DNA of 64,000 nt, taken from NCBI GenBank assembly GCA_003868215.1, contig QWDQ01000029.1, positions 186,001 through 250,000 on the forward strand. The letters are read 5' to 3'. The position numbers and the translations under genes were made by a program. The DNA comes from Pseudophaeomoniella oleicola. Its lineage: Eukaryota > Ascomycota > Eurotiomycetes > Phaeomoniellales > Phaeomoniellaceae. The notes beneath the pieces are model-generated. The model was not told where the DNA came from. It worked only from the letters and a program-made list of their open reading frames with translations, and searched no databases. This document shows positions 31,619 through 42,861 of the stretch, in pieces (within the stretch, counting starts at the first letter, position 1; each line of letters starts with the position of its first letter).

Positions 31619-33725
31619 ATGGGTACGCTCAAGCGACAGGCTGTGAGCGTTGGGCAATTCATCAAGCATCATGCTATCCAGTTGAACTTCTATCGCATCC
31701 ATTTACTCTACTTCATCTGCACCATCCTCATAGCAGCAGCCGTGCTGTATGCAAGTAATACCCACGGATTTCATATCTCCTATACCGACGCTCTTATCTT
31801 ATGCACAAGTACCATGACCAATACGGGATTGTCACCAATAAATTTGAGCTCCCTCAATGCCTACCAACAAAGCATTCTGTTCGTGCTGATGATTATGGGA
31901 GATTTGTCTATTGCTTCAATCTCTGTTGTCTGCGTGCGACGCTATTTCATTCGAAAGAGAATTCAAGGCCTCGTGCAGAATTCAAAAACGGCTAGACGGA
32001 TTGCTGAAGATATAGAGGAACATCATCACCACCGTCTGACTCACCAAATCGATCAAACTGAATCGGCATCTTCCTCTGGCAGGGAGCTAGGCCAGGTTGA
32101 AGACGCTACGAAGAGGAGGTTGTTCCACAATATGTTATCGGATCGGGAAGTTCGTCGTCCACGTTGGGGCCGCCCTGGCTATGGAGGGATTCCTACCCCT
32201 TGGGAAACGGAAACATTTTGGAAGATCGTACGATTACCCAGTTGGGTGCATAGAACACCAACGCCATCAGATCACCATTACCTCACATTTGAACCAGACC
32301 TAGATCGCCGCGTATGCTTCCTGTCAACTGCTTTATCCTTGCCTGCTGATCGTTGTAGGGTCGTTTCCGTAATCTGACGGGAGAACAACTCGCTGAACTC
32401 GGAGGGGTGGAATATCGAGCCTTGGGTGTCCTTCAATGGCTCCTACCACTATATACCCTCATATGGCTTTGCTTCACGTGGGTAGTGTTGCTTCCTTATA
32501 GCGCACGATCGTCGATCTCGACGACTATCCGTACTTCTCAACCAGGCGTTACAAATCCTCAATGGTGGGCTTTTTTCGTTGGGTTCTCTGCATATTCGAA
32601 CACCGGACTCAACCTTTTAGACCAAAGCATGATTCGTAAGTGCAACTCGTGGAATAAACTAGACGACGCTCAATATCCTTAGCATTCGCCCACGACTACT
32701 TAATCCTCATCATCACTGGGGCTACTGTTCTCGCTGGAAACACATTTTACCCGATCTTCCTCCGACTGTTGGTCTGGACTTTTTCAAAACTCATCCCACG
32801 AGAGTCCAAGTTACATCATTCTTTTGCCTTCTTACTTCAGCATCCTCGCCGTTGCTTCTTATTTCTCTTTCCAAAGAAAAACACTTGGTATCTTCTAGGC
32901 ATCCAGGTAACTATCACATTGCTTTGCTGGCTTGCTTTTGAAATATTAAACCTTGGCTACGGGCCAGTCGTGTCGCAGTTACCTCCTGGACAACGAACAT
33001 TTGATGGCCTATTTCAGGCCCTTGGAGTACGCTCATCCGGATTTTATACCATCAACACCAGCAATCTAGCTCCTGCTGTACATGTTTACTACATGGTAAA
33101 TATGTATATATCCGCCATACCTTTCATCTTATCATTGCGATCAACGAACATTTACGAGGAACGGTCGATTGGTATACAAGATGATTCCGAGAGAGATTCA
33201 AATTCAAGCACACTGAGAATAAGTCCAAGCATAGCAACACATCTACAAAACCAACTTGCATACGACCTATGGTGGATCATTCTCGCAGTTTTCCTTATAT
33301 CTATCATTGAGCGAACACCCCTGGCAACGCCTGATCCCGGTTGGTCAATTTTCAGCATCATATTCGAAGTTGTTTCAGCATACGGGACAGTAGGGTTGAC
33401 GCTTGGAGTTCCTTACAACGACTTCTCCTTCTGTGGGACATGGCACAAACTTTCAAAGTTGATATTGATTACCGTCATGCTTCGAGGTAGGCATCGTATT
33501 TTGCCTTTAGCGGTAGATCGGGCAGTCCTCTTGCCGGGGCAGGAATTGATGGAAAAGTTGGATAAAGAGCATTCTGTTCGGACAGGGAATTGGAAGCGTG
33601 ATGAGCAACAAATCAGGAAGGAAGAGGAGGGCTCTCATGCGGAAGGTGGGAGAGCAAGACCAGACCGGGAAAAGAGCACATGGAATGGAAAGGGGAATGA
33701 TGACAGTCCAGAGGCAAAGGGATGA
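31619..33725 (+). CDS. TRK/HKT-type potassium transporter
   Basis: 670 residues from three exons: 31619..32311, 32359..32635, 32683..33725; all three lie in different frames and the GT-AG joins restore phase. It is a plasma-membrane K+ uptake protein of the Trk/Ktr/HKT superfamily with four M1-P-M2 units. The selectivity-filter loops are visible: STMTNTGLSP, FSAYSNTGLNLLD, GVRSSGFYTINTSN and SAYGTVGLTLGVP, each with the filter Gly kept. A long hydrophilic loop lies between units one and two (residues about 125-235), as in fungal Trk1/Trk2. After the last span the conserved MLRGRHRILPLAVDRAVLLPG occurs, then a short charged tail. Fungal Trk proteins vary from about 650 to over 1200 residues, so this is a short-loop form. 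The ATG at 31619 gives MGTLKRQAVSV. Confidence 0.93.
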
Positions 33726-34278
33726 GCAGCCGATATCCCATATCACAAGAATATCAGATGTCATTCATGGTGCTATGCATGCACTATCTATGGAGACAGC
33801 TCATACTATCTACGACTTACTCTCTACACGGAGTAGACGGCTGAAGATACCTGCCGTGAGACAATTGGAGAATCACGATTATTCGCCAGCCTACGTTGCT
33901 TTGAACTTCGGCGAGTCATGTGTCATGCAATTTCAACGATGTTTACCGTCTCTGCAGTATGGGAAGAGTTGCTGCGAGACAGGTGGTAGATTCCAGACCA
34001 AGTCTGCAAAGAAGCAGAATCTGCACGATGCTCTTCCTGAACGGTCGAAGCTGCACGAGCTGATTCAAAAATACTCGTTTCATACCGTCTCTACCTCTCT
34101 GACCAGCGAGTTACGTCAGGCCAGTGTGAGGACTATTGGATACCAATTCATGATGTCACCGACGAGCCCGTCGCAAGCATCTCTTACACGTCCTGTCATA
34201 TTATCGACATTGTAGTATCCATCAGTAAAGAAAGCTATAATGGTTCTAGATCCCTCTATTATCAGATCCACAGATTCA

Positions 34279-34345
34279 TACTACGTAGTACAATAAAACA
34301 TCTATTTTCCGAAACTACTACTACGTAGTACGTACGTAGTACTAC
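34279..34345. repeat. Cluster of TACTACGTAGTA-type palindromes
   Basis: TACTACGTAGTA (34279-34290) is a perfect 12-base palindrome. The same core recurs at about 34318-34345 as CTACGTAGTACGTACGTAGT. Could be binding sites or simple-sequence growth; also seen as TACGTACTACGTAC near 47785. Confidence 0.5.
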
Positions 34346-34995
34346 CAGTCACTACCGTCTCATTAGTTTTACTCCGAGAACGTCCCTTGATTTACCAGAA
34401 ATAGTTTCACCAAAACAAGAGTGTTCCAGTGTCATCGCGAAAGGAACGCGGCCTACCCACCCGCCAACACCTATGTTTGAATCGTGGTGTTAAGCCCAAT
34501 ATTCTCCGGAGTTAAAGGTCTCGCCAAGCACCACAAGAAAGTTTTCGCCAGGAATTTCCCACTCCTCCGCACTTGTCCGCGCACGTTTTCGGTTCCGTCG
34601 AACAATCCGGATTCGGCCGGAAAACTTCTGTAACAGCCCCGAAAACAGCTAAGGCAGGTACCGAAACCCAAGGTATGCAAGATGCATGGTGTGCATGAGT
34701 CGGTGTACGAGATGCTGTGACAGCTGAGTGATCCTAGGATCTGTTCAGGGCAGGGCAGGCCGGTGTACTGTGACGGAAAGGGTCTGTGGGAGGTCCAGTC
34801 TATACCTACCATAGGCCATGTTTTCGGCCGACGTCGTTGACCAAGCGGGTACAGTACAGCTGCGCCGAGAATGTCGCAGGTTCATATTGTAACACATGTG
34901 TTATCACGGTTTATACTTCTACCAAAGCGAAAGCGGTCATTACGTAACATACGTAGATACTTCGCAATTCGATAAGTCGAACGCCGGGTAGGTTT

Positions 34996-35018
34996 TATAT
35001 ATATATATATATATATAT
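34996..35018. repeat. (TA)n microsatellite in the reductase promoter
   Basis: About 11 TA units, 103 bases before the start codon of the reductase gene. The position would allow it to serve as an extended TATA element. Confidence 0.75.
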
Positions 35019-35121
35019 CATGCTTTCCTTGGAACCTCTTGTCTGCTGCATCACTGTCGAATCACAGAAAGAAACCCAACTTTGAATAGCCAAACAAACG
35101 TCTCTCAATCCTCTGATCAAC

Positions 35122-36217
35122 ATGAAGGTCCTTTTGACTGGTAAGTCGGCCACGTTAGCTATTTTCGAGGCTCTTCGCTGACTTTCCGATTAGGTGGCTC
35201 TGGCTTCCTCGCCCTTCATTGCTTGGATGTACGATCCAACCCAGGATAACGAGTTGCAGCCCACTGCTAACTGAATGACAGACTCTTCTCAAGCGTGGCC
35301 ATTCCGTCGTGACCACTGTCCGCTCCACCGCAAAGGGTGACAAAGTCTTGGCTGCTCATCCTGGATTGCCAAAGTCCAAACTTACCTACGCCATCGTCCC
35401 CGATGTTGCCCAAGATGGAGTTTTCGACGAGGTAGTCAAGTCTGAGGCTTTCGACGCTGTGATCCACACGGCTAGTCCATTCCATTTCCAACACAAAGAC
35501 CCAGCCGAAATCCTGGATCCGGCCATCAAGGGTACCACCGGAATATTGAAATCTATCAAAGCATACGCTCCCAGTGTCAAACGTGTCGTCATTACGTCCT
35601 CATTTGCAGCTTTGTCCCAAATGAAAGAACAACCGGAGGTGTACGATGATACTATCTGGAACCCAGTGACTTACCAACAGGGAGTAGAAGACCCTATGCA
35701 GACCTACATGGCCAGTAAGACACTTGCTGAACGGGCAGCCTGGTCATTCGTCAAGGAGGAGAAGCCAAGCTTTACCCTTGCAACTATAACTCCACCGTGG
35801 ATTTTCGGTCCAGTGCACAAGGATTTCGTCACACAGTCCTCGGTCAACACCTCCAACGGCATCTTCTTGGGCTTACTCCATGGCGCGTGGGCCGAGAAGC
35901 TGCCACCCACAATGGCTTACATCTGGGTCGATGTTCGAGATGTCGCTCTTGCTCATGTCAAAGCGGCCGAAGTCCCTGAGGCTGGCGGTAACCGTTTCTT
36001 CCTTGTGTCGAGCTACTTCGACTTCAAGGAAGCGTTCGAAATTGCCAAGAAGCACTTCCCAGAGATCAAGCTTCCAGCTCAGATGGAATCCGACAAGCCA
36101 GCTAAACTTTATGGATTCGATGTCGAAAAATCTAAGAAGATACTCGGCCTCGAATATATCCCATTGGAGAAGACTGTGGTCGACACTATCAAATCACTGC
36201 AGGAGCTGAAGGCGTAA
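35122..36217 (+). CDS. NAD(P)-dependent reductase of the extended SDR family (Gre2/DFR-like)
   Basis: 329 residues from three exons: 35122..35140, 35194..35228, 35282..36217. The first two coding exons are 19 and 35 nt and together encode MKVLLTGGSGFLALHCLD, the Rossmann beta-alpha-beta with GGSGFLA. Later come VIHTASPFHF, VITSSFAAL with the catalytic Ser, and YMASKTLAE with the catalytic Tyr and Lys of YxxxK. The closest known families are yeast Gre2 (methylglyoxal/isovaleraldehyde reductase), dihydroflavonol reductase and cinnamoyl-CoA reductase. A cytosolic carbonyl or aldehyde reductase role is likely; the substrate cannot be told. No biosynthetic cluster surrounds it. No membrane span or targeting peptide. 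Confidence 0.9.
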
Positions 36218-36683
36218 GTGCGACCCAAGTGTATCTAATAGTGATTGAAGACCGAGTTCAATAGATAGAAAATCGTTTACCCAAGAGCATGAGCGTGGCA
36301 TGTCAATGAGTATAGCTTCATCCAGCTTGATTCATTCGTACTGTTCGTATGCGTCCCTCTCAATGAGCACTTCAATGAGGAATAATCCGAGTATATTACC
36401 TTCCAGCGTGTCCGAGCTCTACACCACCTTTATTAGTACGGTGACTAAAAAGTTGATATGGCTACTGAAGGGTTTAAGCGTTGCACCAGCTCGTAGATAG
36501 CCATTTCGCTGAGCTGGGCATTCAGTTTGAGAATGCATTGTTCACCCTGTGACTGTCTGTCCTGCGAAACGTGTTAAAGTTCCACATGTGGGACCACTGG
36601 TTGGCGGAAGCTGTTTCTGATTTCTTAGTGAATTTGTCTAAGGATCGGCATGCGCCAGAAATTTGTATGTCTACCTCAACGCC
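36218..36683. other. Intergenic region before TRM7
   Basis: 466 bases, no gene seen; holds the TRM7 promoter and leader. Confidence 0.4.
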
Positions 36684-37547
36684 ATGGGAAAGTCCTCCAA
36701 GGACAAGCGTGATGCCTTCTACCGGCTCGCGAAAGAGCAGAACTGGCGCGCTAGGTCAGCTTTCAAGTTGATACAACTCGACGAAGAGTTTGATCTATTT
36801 TCGTACCGACATCCAGAGCGATGCACGAGAGTAGTCGATCTCTGCGCAGCACCCGGCAGTTGGAGTCAGGTCCTTAGTCGCACGTTGATCAAAGGACAAA
36901 GTCTAGGGAAAAGAGCATGGTTGGGAAGGGAGGCAAAGATTTCGAAGGAGATACATGGTCAGGTAGAGGGAGAACTGGGAGACCTGAGCGATGAACCTCT
37001 ACAGCCGAGAAAGAATGTCAAGGTTGTTGCTATTGACCTGCAGCCCATGGCAGCCTTGGAAGGTATCATTCAGTTGAAGGCAGATATCACCCATCCGTCG
37101 ACTGCGCCACGCTTGTTAGAGGCACTCGGATCAGACAAGGCAGACCTCGTCCTCAGCGATGGAGCACCCGATGTGACTGGGCTCCATGACCTCGACATCT
37201 ATGTCCAAGCGCAGCTTCTAACCTCGGCTCTTACTCTTGCCATGAATGTTCTACGTCCAGGTGGGAAGTTCGTCGCCAAGTTCTTCCGCGGTCATGATGT
37301 CGAGCTGCTGGAGACACAGTTAAGACTGGTCTTCGAGAAAGTGCATATTTCAAAGCCGGGGAGTTCTAGGGCAAGTAGCCTGGAGGCGTTCGTCGTATGC
37401 GAAGGGTTTATCCCTGTACCAGGTTGGACGCCGAAGCTTGGACAGATGAGAGAAGATATTGGATTCAGTGAGGGAGCACAAGCGAGAAAATGGGTGGCAC
37501 CGTTCTTGGAATGTGGTGATCTGTCAGCATGGGATACGAAAGACTGA
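36684..37547 (+). CDS. TRM7: tRNA 2'-O-ribose methyltransferase Trm7 (FtsJ family)
   Basis: Intronless, 287 residues, starting MGKSSKDKRDAFYRLAKEQN, the Trm7 N-terminus; the frame extends seven codons upstream but only from a non-ATG codon. It methylates the ribose of positions 32 and 34 in the anticodon loop of target tRNAs with S-adenosylmethionine, working with partners Trm732 and Rtt10 in yeast. The catalytic tetrad K-D-K-E is visible: Lys in RSAFKLIQ (about 26), Asp in LSDGAPD (about 157), Lys in GKFVAKFF (about 199) and Glu in SSLEAFVV (about 234). SAM-binding motif I is VVDLCAAPGSWSQVL (about 50-65). An insertion between motifs I and II (residues about 70-112, charged) is found in fungal members. 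Length is normal. Confidence 0.95.
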   Translation: MGKSSKDKRDAFYRLAKEQNWRARSAFKLIQLDEEFDLFSYRHPERCTRVVDLCAAPGSWSQVLSRTLIKGQSLGKRAWLGREAKISKEIHGQVEGELGDLSDEPLQPRKNVKVVAIDLQPMAALEGIIQLKADITHPSTAPRLLEALGSDKADLVLSDGAPDVTGLHDLDIYVQAQLLTSALTLAMNVLRPGGKFVAKFFRGHDVELLETQLRLVFEKVHISKPGSSRASSLEAFVVCEGFIPVPGWTPKLGQMREDIGFSEGAQARKWVAPFLECGDLSAWDTKD

Positions 37548-38380
37548 ATGTGTACGCCTATCTATTTCTGATGGTTTGCTGAGCGAGACACACCCAATGC
37601 TACAATGGCACTCCCCTGCTCTGTCATTGTGTGAACATCTGGTCATTGACTATCGACTATCAGGTGGGATACCCTTTGCTGACCGACCCTCATATATCGC
37701 TTGGGGTTACCGATATACAACAGTCTCGACTCGCACAAGTTATAGCCATTGAACGTGGAAACATGTGGAAGTTTGGTGAATACCATGCGACATCGTCAGT
37801 CGACGCGGGCCTCCTTCACATCAAGACTAGTTTTGGTCACACCTGGATCGCGATCGGCGCATGGAAGCCAAGGGCACCATTCCGACACATCCACTGCCTA
37901 CCAGGAGACGAGAGCCACGACCTCGTCGTTCCTGGGAGCTTTCGCCCCTATGTAAACGAAACACGAGGACCTTGCGAAGAGATGGTGCTACTAGATGATG
38001 TATCTCTTGTAGAATAAACATCTCGATTAGAGCATGTTGGTATCATGTTGATTCCATTGTCAACATCTCGCCCATGCAACTTCAACCACCCTAGACGGGC
38101 GAGGCGAAATGCCGCTGACGTCAATCTGTAACATATCTTGGCGTATTGATCACACTCCTGCAACCTTGAAGATCATCAAAATTCCGATACACGAATCGCG
38201 GATGAAGTTCTCTGCACGTGCCTGGTTATCAGGATGAGCGGAAACAATAAGCCCTCCCGACTCGTAAGTTTCTCTTTTCCGACAATCGTCATAGAGTTGA
38301 CGCCTCGACAACATACTATATACCTTCACCCACCACCGGATCCGCCATGGCATCGATGTTATTCAACGATTACCGCAAAA
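37548..38380. other. Intergenic region between TRM7 and the phosphate-type transporter
   Basis: A 128-codon plus-strand frame (37631..38017) has no recognisable content and I do not call it. The open frame of the transporter runs up to an ATG at 38234; see that gene. Confidence 0.35.
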
Positions 38381-40336
38381 ATGAATCACGGCGAGGAAGA
38401 GAAGATACAAGCGGACCTGCGACATATCCATTCCCTTACCGAAAGAGATCTATCATTCAGCAGACTGCCAGAGAACCCCGAAGAACTCTTGCACGATTCA
38501 TTATTTCCTTTCGATGCATATCAAGGGGAGATATATTGGGCGGATTTACCGAGCGGTAAACAGATGAGATGGATCAACAGGCAACTGAATGAAGAGATTG
38601 CACGAGAATCTGGCGTTGTCTGGAACATGTTCAAGCATGAACCCTTGAAGCCTGTTTCAACTTATTTCCGCAAGTATGTTATTACTGGTCTTGGCTTCTT
38701 CACAGAAGGCTATGTTCTCTTCTCTGTTGGTAATATTCTCACCCTCTTTGAGGCTGTCTGGCCATTATGCTACAAGAAATACACGGTCTGCAACGAGACC
38801 TGGGTTCATACCATTAACTATCTCGAGATAGTTGGCATCATATGTGGTCAAGTTATGATTGGCATCATAGGAGACTGGATTGGTAGAAGATGGGGTATCA
38901 TTCAAGATGCAACAACGATGTTGGTTGGGTCGATCCTACTGACAGCAATGTGGGGTAAGAGTCTCAATGGCTGGGTCATCATGTACTCGTTGTCCTTGCT
39001 GATCTTCGGCATTGGGGTTGGTGGCGAGTACCCGATGACAAGTATCACAGCCATGGAAGGGATACACGGAGAGATCGACAGTAAGCATGACAAGTTGCAC
39101 CGTGGCCGAGGCGTTCTTCTCGCTTTCCTGATGCAGGGCTGGGGTCAACTCGTCAATCAGGCAGTGCTCATCATTCTCTTATTGATCTTCCATTCCGGCG
39201 GGAACCCTCCTTACAGCGAGTCATCTGCTCAATACACTTTCCGAGTATCATTTGCCTTTATCGCTATCTTCCTGCTTTTCCTCATTTACATTCGTTTCTA
39301 CAAGCTCAAGAAGGTCGACGAGCATTCGAAAGCAAGCAAGCGGCGTACGAATGTCACAGGGTACGATATTCTGTCGCTCCGCCTTGTCACGTCACACTAT
39401 TGGCACCGTCTCTTAGCAACGAGTCTCTGTTGGTTTTGCAATGATTTCCCTTTCTATGGAAACCAAATATTCCGTAACGTCTTTCTCAAACTGGTTACAG
39501 CAAATGAGGATCAAGTTATGACGCTTTGGCTGTACAATATGATCAATGTTGGTTGCGAGCTTGCCGGATATCATCTGGCGGCGTTCCTTGTCGACTACAA
39601 AGGCTATGGCCGGAAACGAATGCAAGCCGTGGGTTTCCTGATGAATTTTGTTTTGTTCATCATCGCAGCGTCTATCTTCCCAATACTGAACCAAAAAGGC
39701 CCCGGTGGTCACGGATTTGAATTTATCTACTTCTTCTCCAGTTTCTGGACCCAATTTGGACCAAACAGCACAACTTTTCTCGTAGCGGCTGAGGTATATC
39801 CTGCACCTGTCCGCGCTACAGCACATGGTGTCTCAGCTGCGGTTGGTAAACTTGGCGCTTTGGCTGCAACAGTTCTCTACAACTACATTGGAGCTCGAAC
39901 GAAATTCTGGGTCGTCTGTTGGTTCGGACTAATCGGCTTCATGCTCACTGTTATCTTCATCCCGGATACGTAAGTCTCTTTCCTTTCTCTTTGAACGTCG
40001 CTGACACTTTATAGAACTGGGCTTGACCTCCACGAGCAAGAAAGGTATTGGCAATATGTCCGAGACGGTCGACCGGAACAATATCATGGGGTTGCTGTCC
40101 ATCCACGTCATATTTCGCTTTACGAACGTTGGGTTCTGAAGCGCCATCGATATTATAATCCCAAGCTGGACAAAGAAGCCAAGATCGAGGAATTGAGGTC
40201 CTTGTATCACATAATGAATGGGGGCAAGGGTAACGAAGATATTGGTGCAGTTACCAGGGACACCGTCAATGAGAAGGTTTCGGCGTATTTCCAGTGGGAG
40301 AACATGAAAAATGGTAGTGCGACCACTGTCACTTGA
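38381..40336 (+). CDS. MFS transporter of the phosphate:H+ symporter / Git1-like type
   Basis: 636 residues from two exons, 38381..39969 and 40015..40336. The intron has GTAAGT, GCTGAC and TTATAG and keeps frame (PDT to TGLDLHEQ). About 12 membrane spans. Family signatures: YVITGLGFFTEGYVLFSVG in span 1, GDWIGRRWG in loop 2-3, GIGVGGEYPMTSITAMEG in span 4, and EVYPAPVRATAHGVSAAVGK in span 11, where the RATAHG(I/V)SAA segment is typical of phosphate:H+ symporters. A long hydrophilic N-terminus (about 100 residues) precedes span 1. Substrate could be phosphate or glycerophosphodiesters. The start is uncertain: an in-frame ATG exists at 38234 with MSGNNKPSRL followed by GTAAGT, hinting at an upstream exon or leader; I chose MNHGEEEK at 38381. 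Confidence 0.82.
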
Positions 40337-41451
40337 CTGGCTAAAAGCACAGCCAGAAAACCAAGGAATATTCTCTGCAGGCTCTTACCCTTCCTCCTCT
40401 TCGACTAGCTGACCTGCAGCTGTCTTGACTCATCGCGATCAATCTACATTTTACCGTAGGCTGTGCAAGAGCTCGCAGATAGTGGGATGAAGCAACGCCA
40501 CACCACGCCTCTCTTTGTGTCCTTCCTCCAATGTATTTGTGCTCGTCACACACATCGTTGTCCGACTGTTTTTATTAATTGAATTGCAATCAGCGTTCGA
40601 GGCTTGGAAGCGGTTTCAGGTTTTGCATTGGAGAGCAAACGTTGGGGGCTCTGGTGAGAATCGAGGGACTCGTCGTGAGGCAGGATTGGAACTCAAGCCG
40701 GAAAAAGCATGGCATACGTAGTACAAAGTATAGCGTTCTATTCATGTGTCGTCGATGCTCTCGAGACGGGCCATGCAGCGAGTGAGGAACAGAATAATTA
40801 TTTAGGCACGGGCCGGACGGGCGACGGACTTGGTTCCGTAGCGAGAACTGTAAAACCCCTGACCGGGATTTCAACGTCTAGAAGATCCAATGTTTCGGTG
40901 ACAGCACACGACTTGTCTCACCTTCCAATGATCTTCCATGCCCTGAAGCACAGGCCATTGCAACAACAAGCGCGTTTCTTGCAATATGTTTTGTTGTCTT
41001 ACTATATAATCCTGGATGTACAACCCAATAGCGCGATGCATGCTGGGAATGGTGAAACGTCTTTTTTTCGGCGAGATCAAAACCCCTGAAGCACCTTGCC
41101 TCGCGTATAGCCTCGAAGTAACCATTTTCTCTCATTCAATTTCGTCTTTTCTCACTTCATCTAGAGAAATTCACCCTTAAATATCGCTGTTCAGTATTCA
41201 TAATCACTGATCTTCTCACTGTCATTAACTTATCTTCGAAGTGGTTTTTTTTCCCACTCATAGTCCTCGACATTTGGACTCTATCTGAGCTGGTCTCCAG
41301 ATTTCATTGCTGCATTTAGCGCTTCTGTCTCCTAAATTCACCTGCAGGATTTCAACTCTTGATCACTAGAATCTTTTGCACCTCTCTGTGTGGTCTCTAC
41401 CTCAAATACTGTCATTCTGTTTAGTCTGGTGCGAAGGGCCGTTTCTTCAAT
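40337..41451. other. 1.1-kb intergenic region upstream of the bestrophin-like gene
   Basis: No gene supported. A 126-codon frame (40709..41089) has no recognisable content. The last 300 bases (41150-41450) are rich in C/T, typical of a fungal promoter and 5' leader. Confidence 0.4.
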
Positions 41452-42861
41452 ATGACAACAAATACTACTTCTTCGGTTAACTCTACGGAGAAGCCGGCCG
41501 CTATCAATACGTCTGTGAACGACATCGATAGATCAAGTCCACTATCCCCTGGTCGCAATATCGCCTTTCAACCGAACTCCCGAATACCTACCTCACGGTC
41601 ACTCGACATCGATGATTACTTTACTGGACCACTCGATATTCATAAGCACTCAAAATGGCCATTCTTCATGCGAATACACGGCAGTGTCTTGCCAAAAATG
41701 ATACTTCCTTTACTATTCGTTGGTGGATGGGCAACGGCTATTACGTGCATCTCGGTTTTTGTCCATAGTCTAGCCGTGAACACAGTCCTGCTTACTGTTC
41801 TCGGTTTCGTCGTTGGTCTCGCTTTGTCGTTCCGGTGCTCAACAGCCTATGAACGGTATACTGACGGCAGAAAATATTGGGCAGACTTGACCCTCACATC
41901 TCGAAACCTGGCTCGACTGATCTGGATCCACGCCGAGGAACGACATGCGGAATCACCAGAGCAGGGTAAAGCTGACCTCCTAGCAAAATTGACCGCGATC
42001 AATCTCATCAATGCCTTTGCTGTTGCTCTCAAACATCGCTTGCGCTTCGAGCCTGCGGTGGATTACCCAGACCTTGCGCCCTACGTCTCCCATCTCACCA
42101 ATACGATGGTAGTGAACGCAGATCAGGCTGCCTTGCACGTACATAAGCCAACGCCTTGGAAAGCAGCTGGTGAACGTCTTGGTGTCTCTTTTGCGCAATC
42201 CAACCCTCGAAAAGTGATCAAGCGTTCCAAAGAGAATCTCGGAAATCTTCCCCTCGAGATCTTGACGTATCTTCAGTCCTACGCTGCGCAGTTGTTTCAT
42301 AACAAAACCATGACGGACGGAGCGCCGCAGATGTTGATACTCACAGACATTCGAACGCTCGCCGACGTATTGGGAGGCTGCGAGCGGGTCCTTAATACAC
42401 CACTACCTATTGCATACAATATTTCCATCTCCCAAATTACCTGGACGTATATCATGGTGCTTCCTTTCCAGCTAGTGCAATCCCTGAAATGGATCGCGAT
42501 CCCAGCAAGCATGATTGCAGCATATATCATCCTTGGCCTCGCCATCATCGGCCGTGAAGTCGAGAACCCTTTTGGAAATGATGTCAACGACCTCAATCTC
42601 GACGGCTACTGCCGGGACCTCTCTTCAGACTTGGACATTCTCACTAGCAATCCCGCTCCGTCACTCGAGGAATTTCTGAAGGATCCAGAGAATAAGCCGC
42701 TGTTCCCCTTGAGCGTGACGAGCTATGATGGATGGGAAGGTAGGAGCCTGGAAGACATCAGAGCCGCTTTGAGGGAGAAGGTGACAGATAAAGCAAAAGA
42801 CATTCAGCTTCAGAGGGCAAATATAATGCTGGAGATGGCGAGAGGAAGTTCGGATGTCTAA
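41452..42861 (+). CDS. Bestrophin-like (UPF0187) anion channel family protein
   Basis: Intronless, 469 residues. After a disordered Ser/Thr-rich N-terminus (about 1-60) comes KWPFFMRIHGSVLPKMILPL, then two hydrophobic spans (PLLFVGGWATAITCISVFVH and TVLLTVLGFVVGLALSFRCS). SFRCSTAYERYTDGRKYWAD is the signature of the bestrophin/UPF0187 family, where the RxxxAYxRxxxGRxxW pattern is conserved. A second hydrophobic pair occurs near 340-375 (ISQITWTYIMVLPFQLVQSL, IPASMIAAYIILGLAIIGRE), then VENPFGNDVNDLNLD, the conserved ENPFG...DL motif that binds regulatory ions in bestrophins. These proteins form pentameric anion channels. Cellular location and regulation in fungi are not established. It sits three genes away from a K+ transporter and next to a phosphate-type transporter. 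Confidence 0.9.
   Translation: MTTNTTSSVNSTEKPAAINTSVNDIDRSSPLSPGRNIAFQPNSRIPTSRSLDIDDYFTGPLDIHKHSKWPFFMRIHGSVLPKMILPLLFVGGWATAITCISVFVHSLAVNTVLLTVLGFVVGLALSFRCSTAYERYTDGRKYWADLTLTSRNLARLIWIHAEERHAESPEQGKADLLAKLTAINLINAFAVALKHRLRFEPAVDYPDLAPYVSHLTNTMVVNADQAALHVHKPTPWKAAGERLGVSFAQSNPRKVIKRSKENLGNLPLEILTYLQSYAAQLFHNKTMTDGAPQMLILTDIRTLADVLGGCERVLNTPLPIAYNISISQITWTYIMVLPFQLVQSLKWIAIPASMIAAYIILGLAIIGREVENPFGNDVNDLNLDGYCRDLSSDLDILTSNPAPSLEEFLKDPENKPLFPLSVTSYDGWEGRSLEDIRAALREKVTDKAKDIQLQRANIMLEMARGSSDV

Larger units (their letters stand above)
33726..35121. other. 1.4-kb intergenic region: TRK 3' flank and reductase promoter
   Basis: No gene supported. A 205-codon frame (33598..34215) overlaps the TRK 3' end out of frame and has no recognisable content. 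The region contains TACGTA palindromes (34279-34345), CATTACGTAACATACGTAG near 34938-34956, and a TA dinucleotide run close to the reductase start. Confidence 0.45.

Noticed and set aside
33598-34215. 205-codon plus-strand frame after the TRK gene
   Set aside because: Overlaps the TRK 3' end in another frame, has mixed composition and no recognisable motif.
37631-38017. 128-codon frame after TRM7
   Set aside because: No recognisable content; likely chance frame in a 3' flank.
40709-41089. 126-codon frame before the bestrophin-like gene
   Set aside because: No family resemblance and no promoter or splice support.
31619-42861. Secondary-metabolite gene cluster around the SDR reductase
   Set aside because: No backbone enzyme (PKS, NRPS or terpene synthase), P450 or cluster transcription factor is present nearby.
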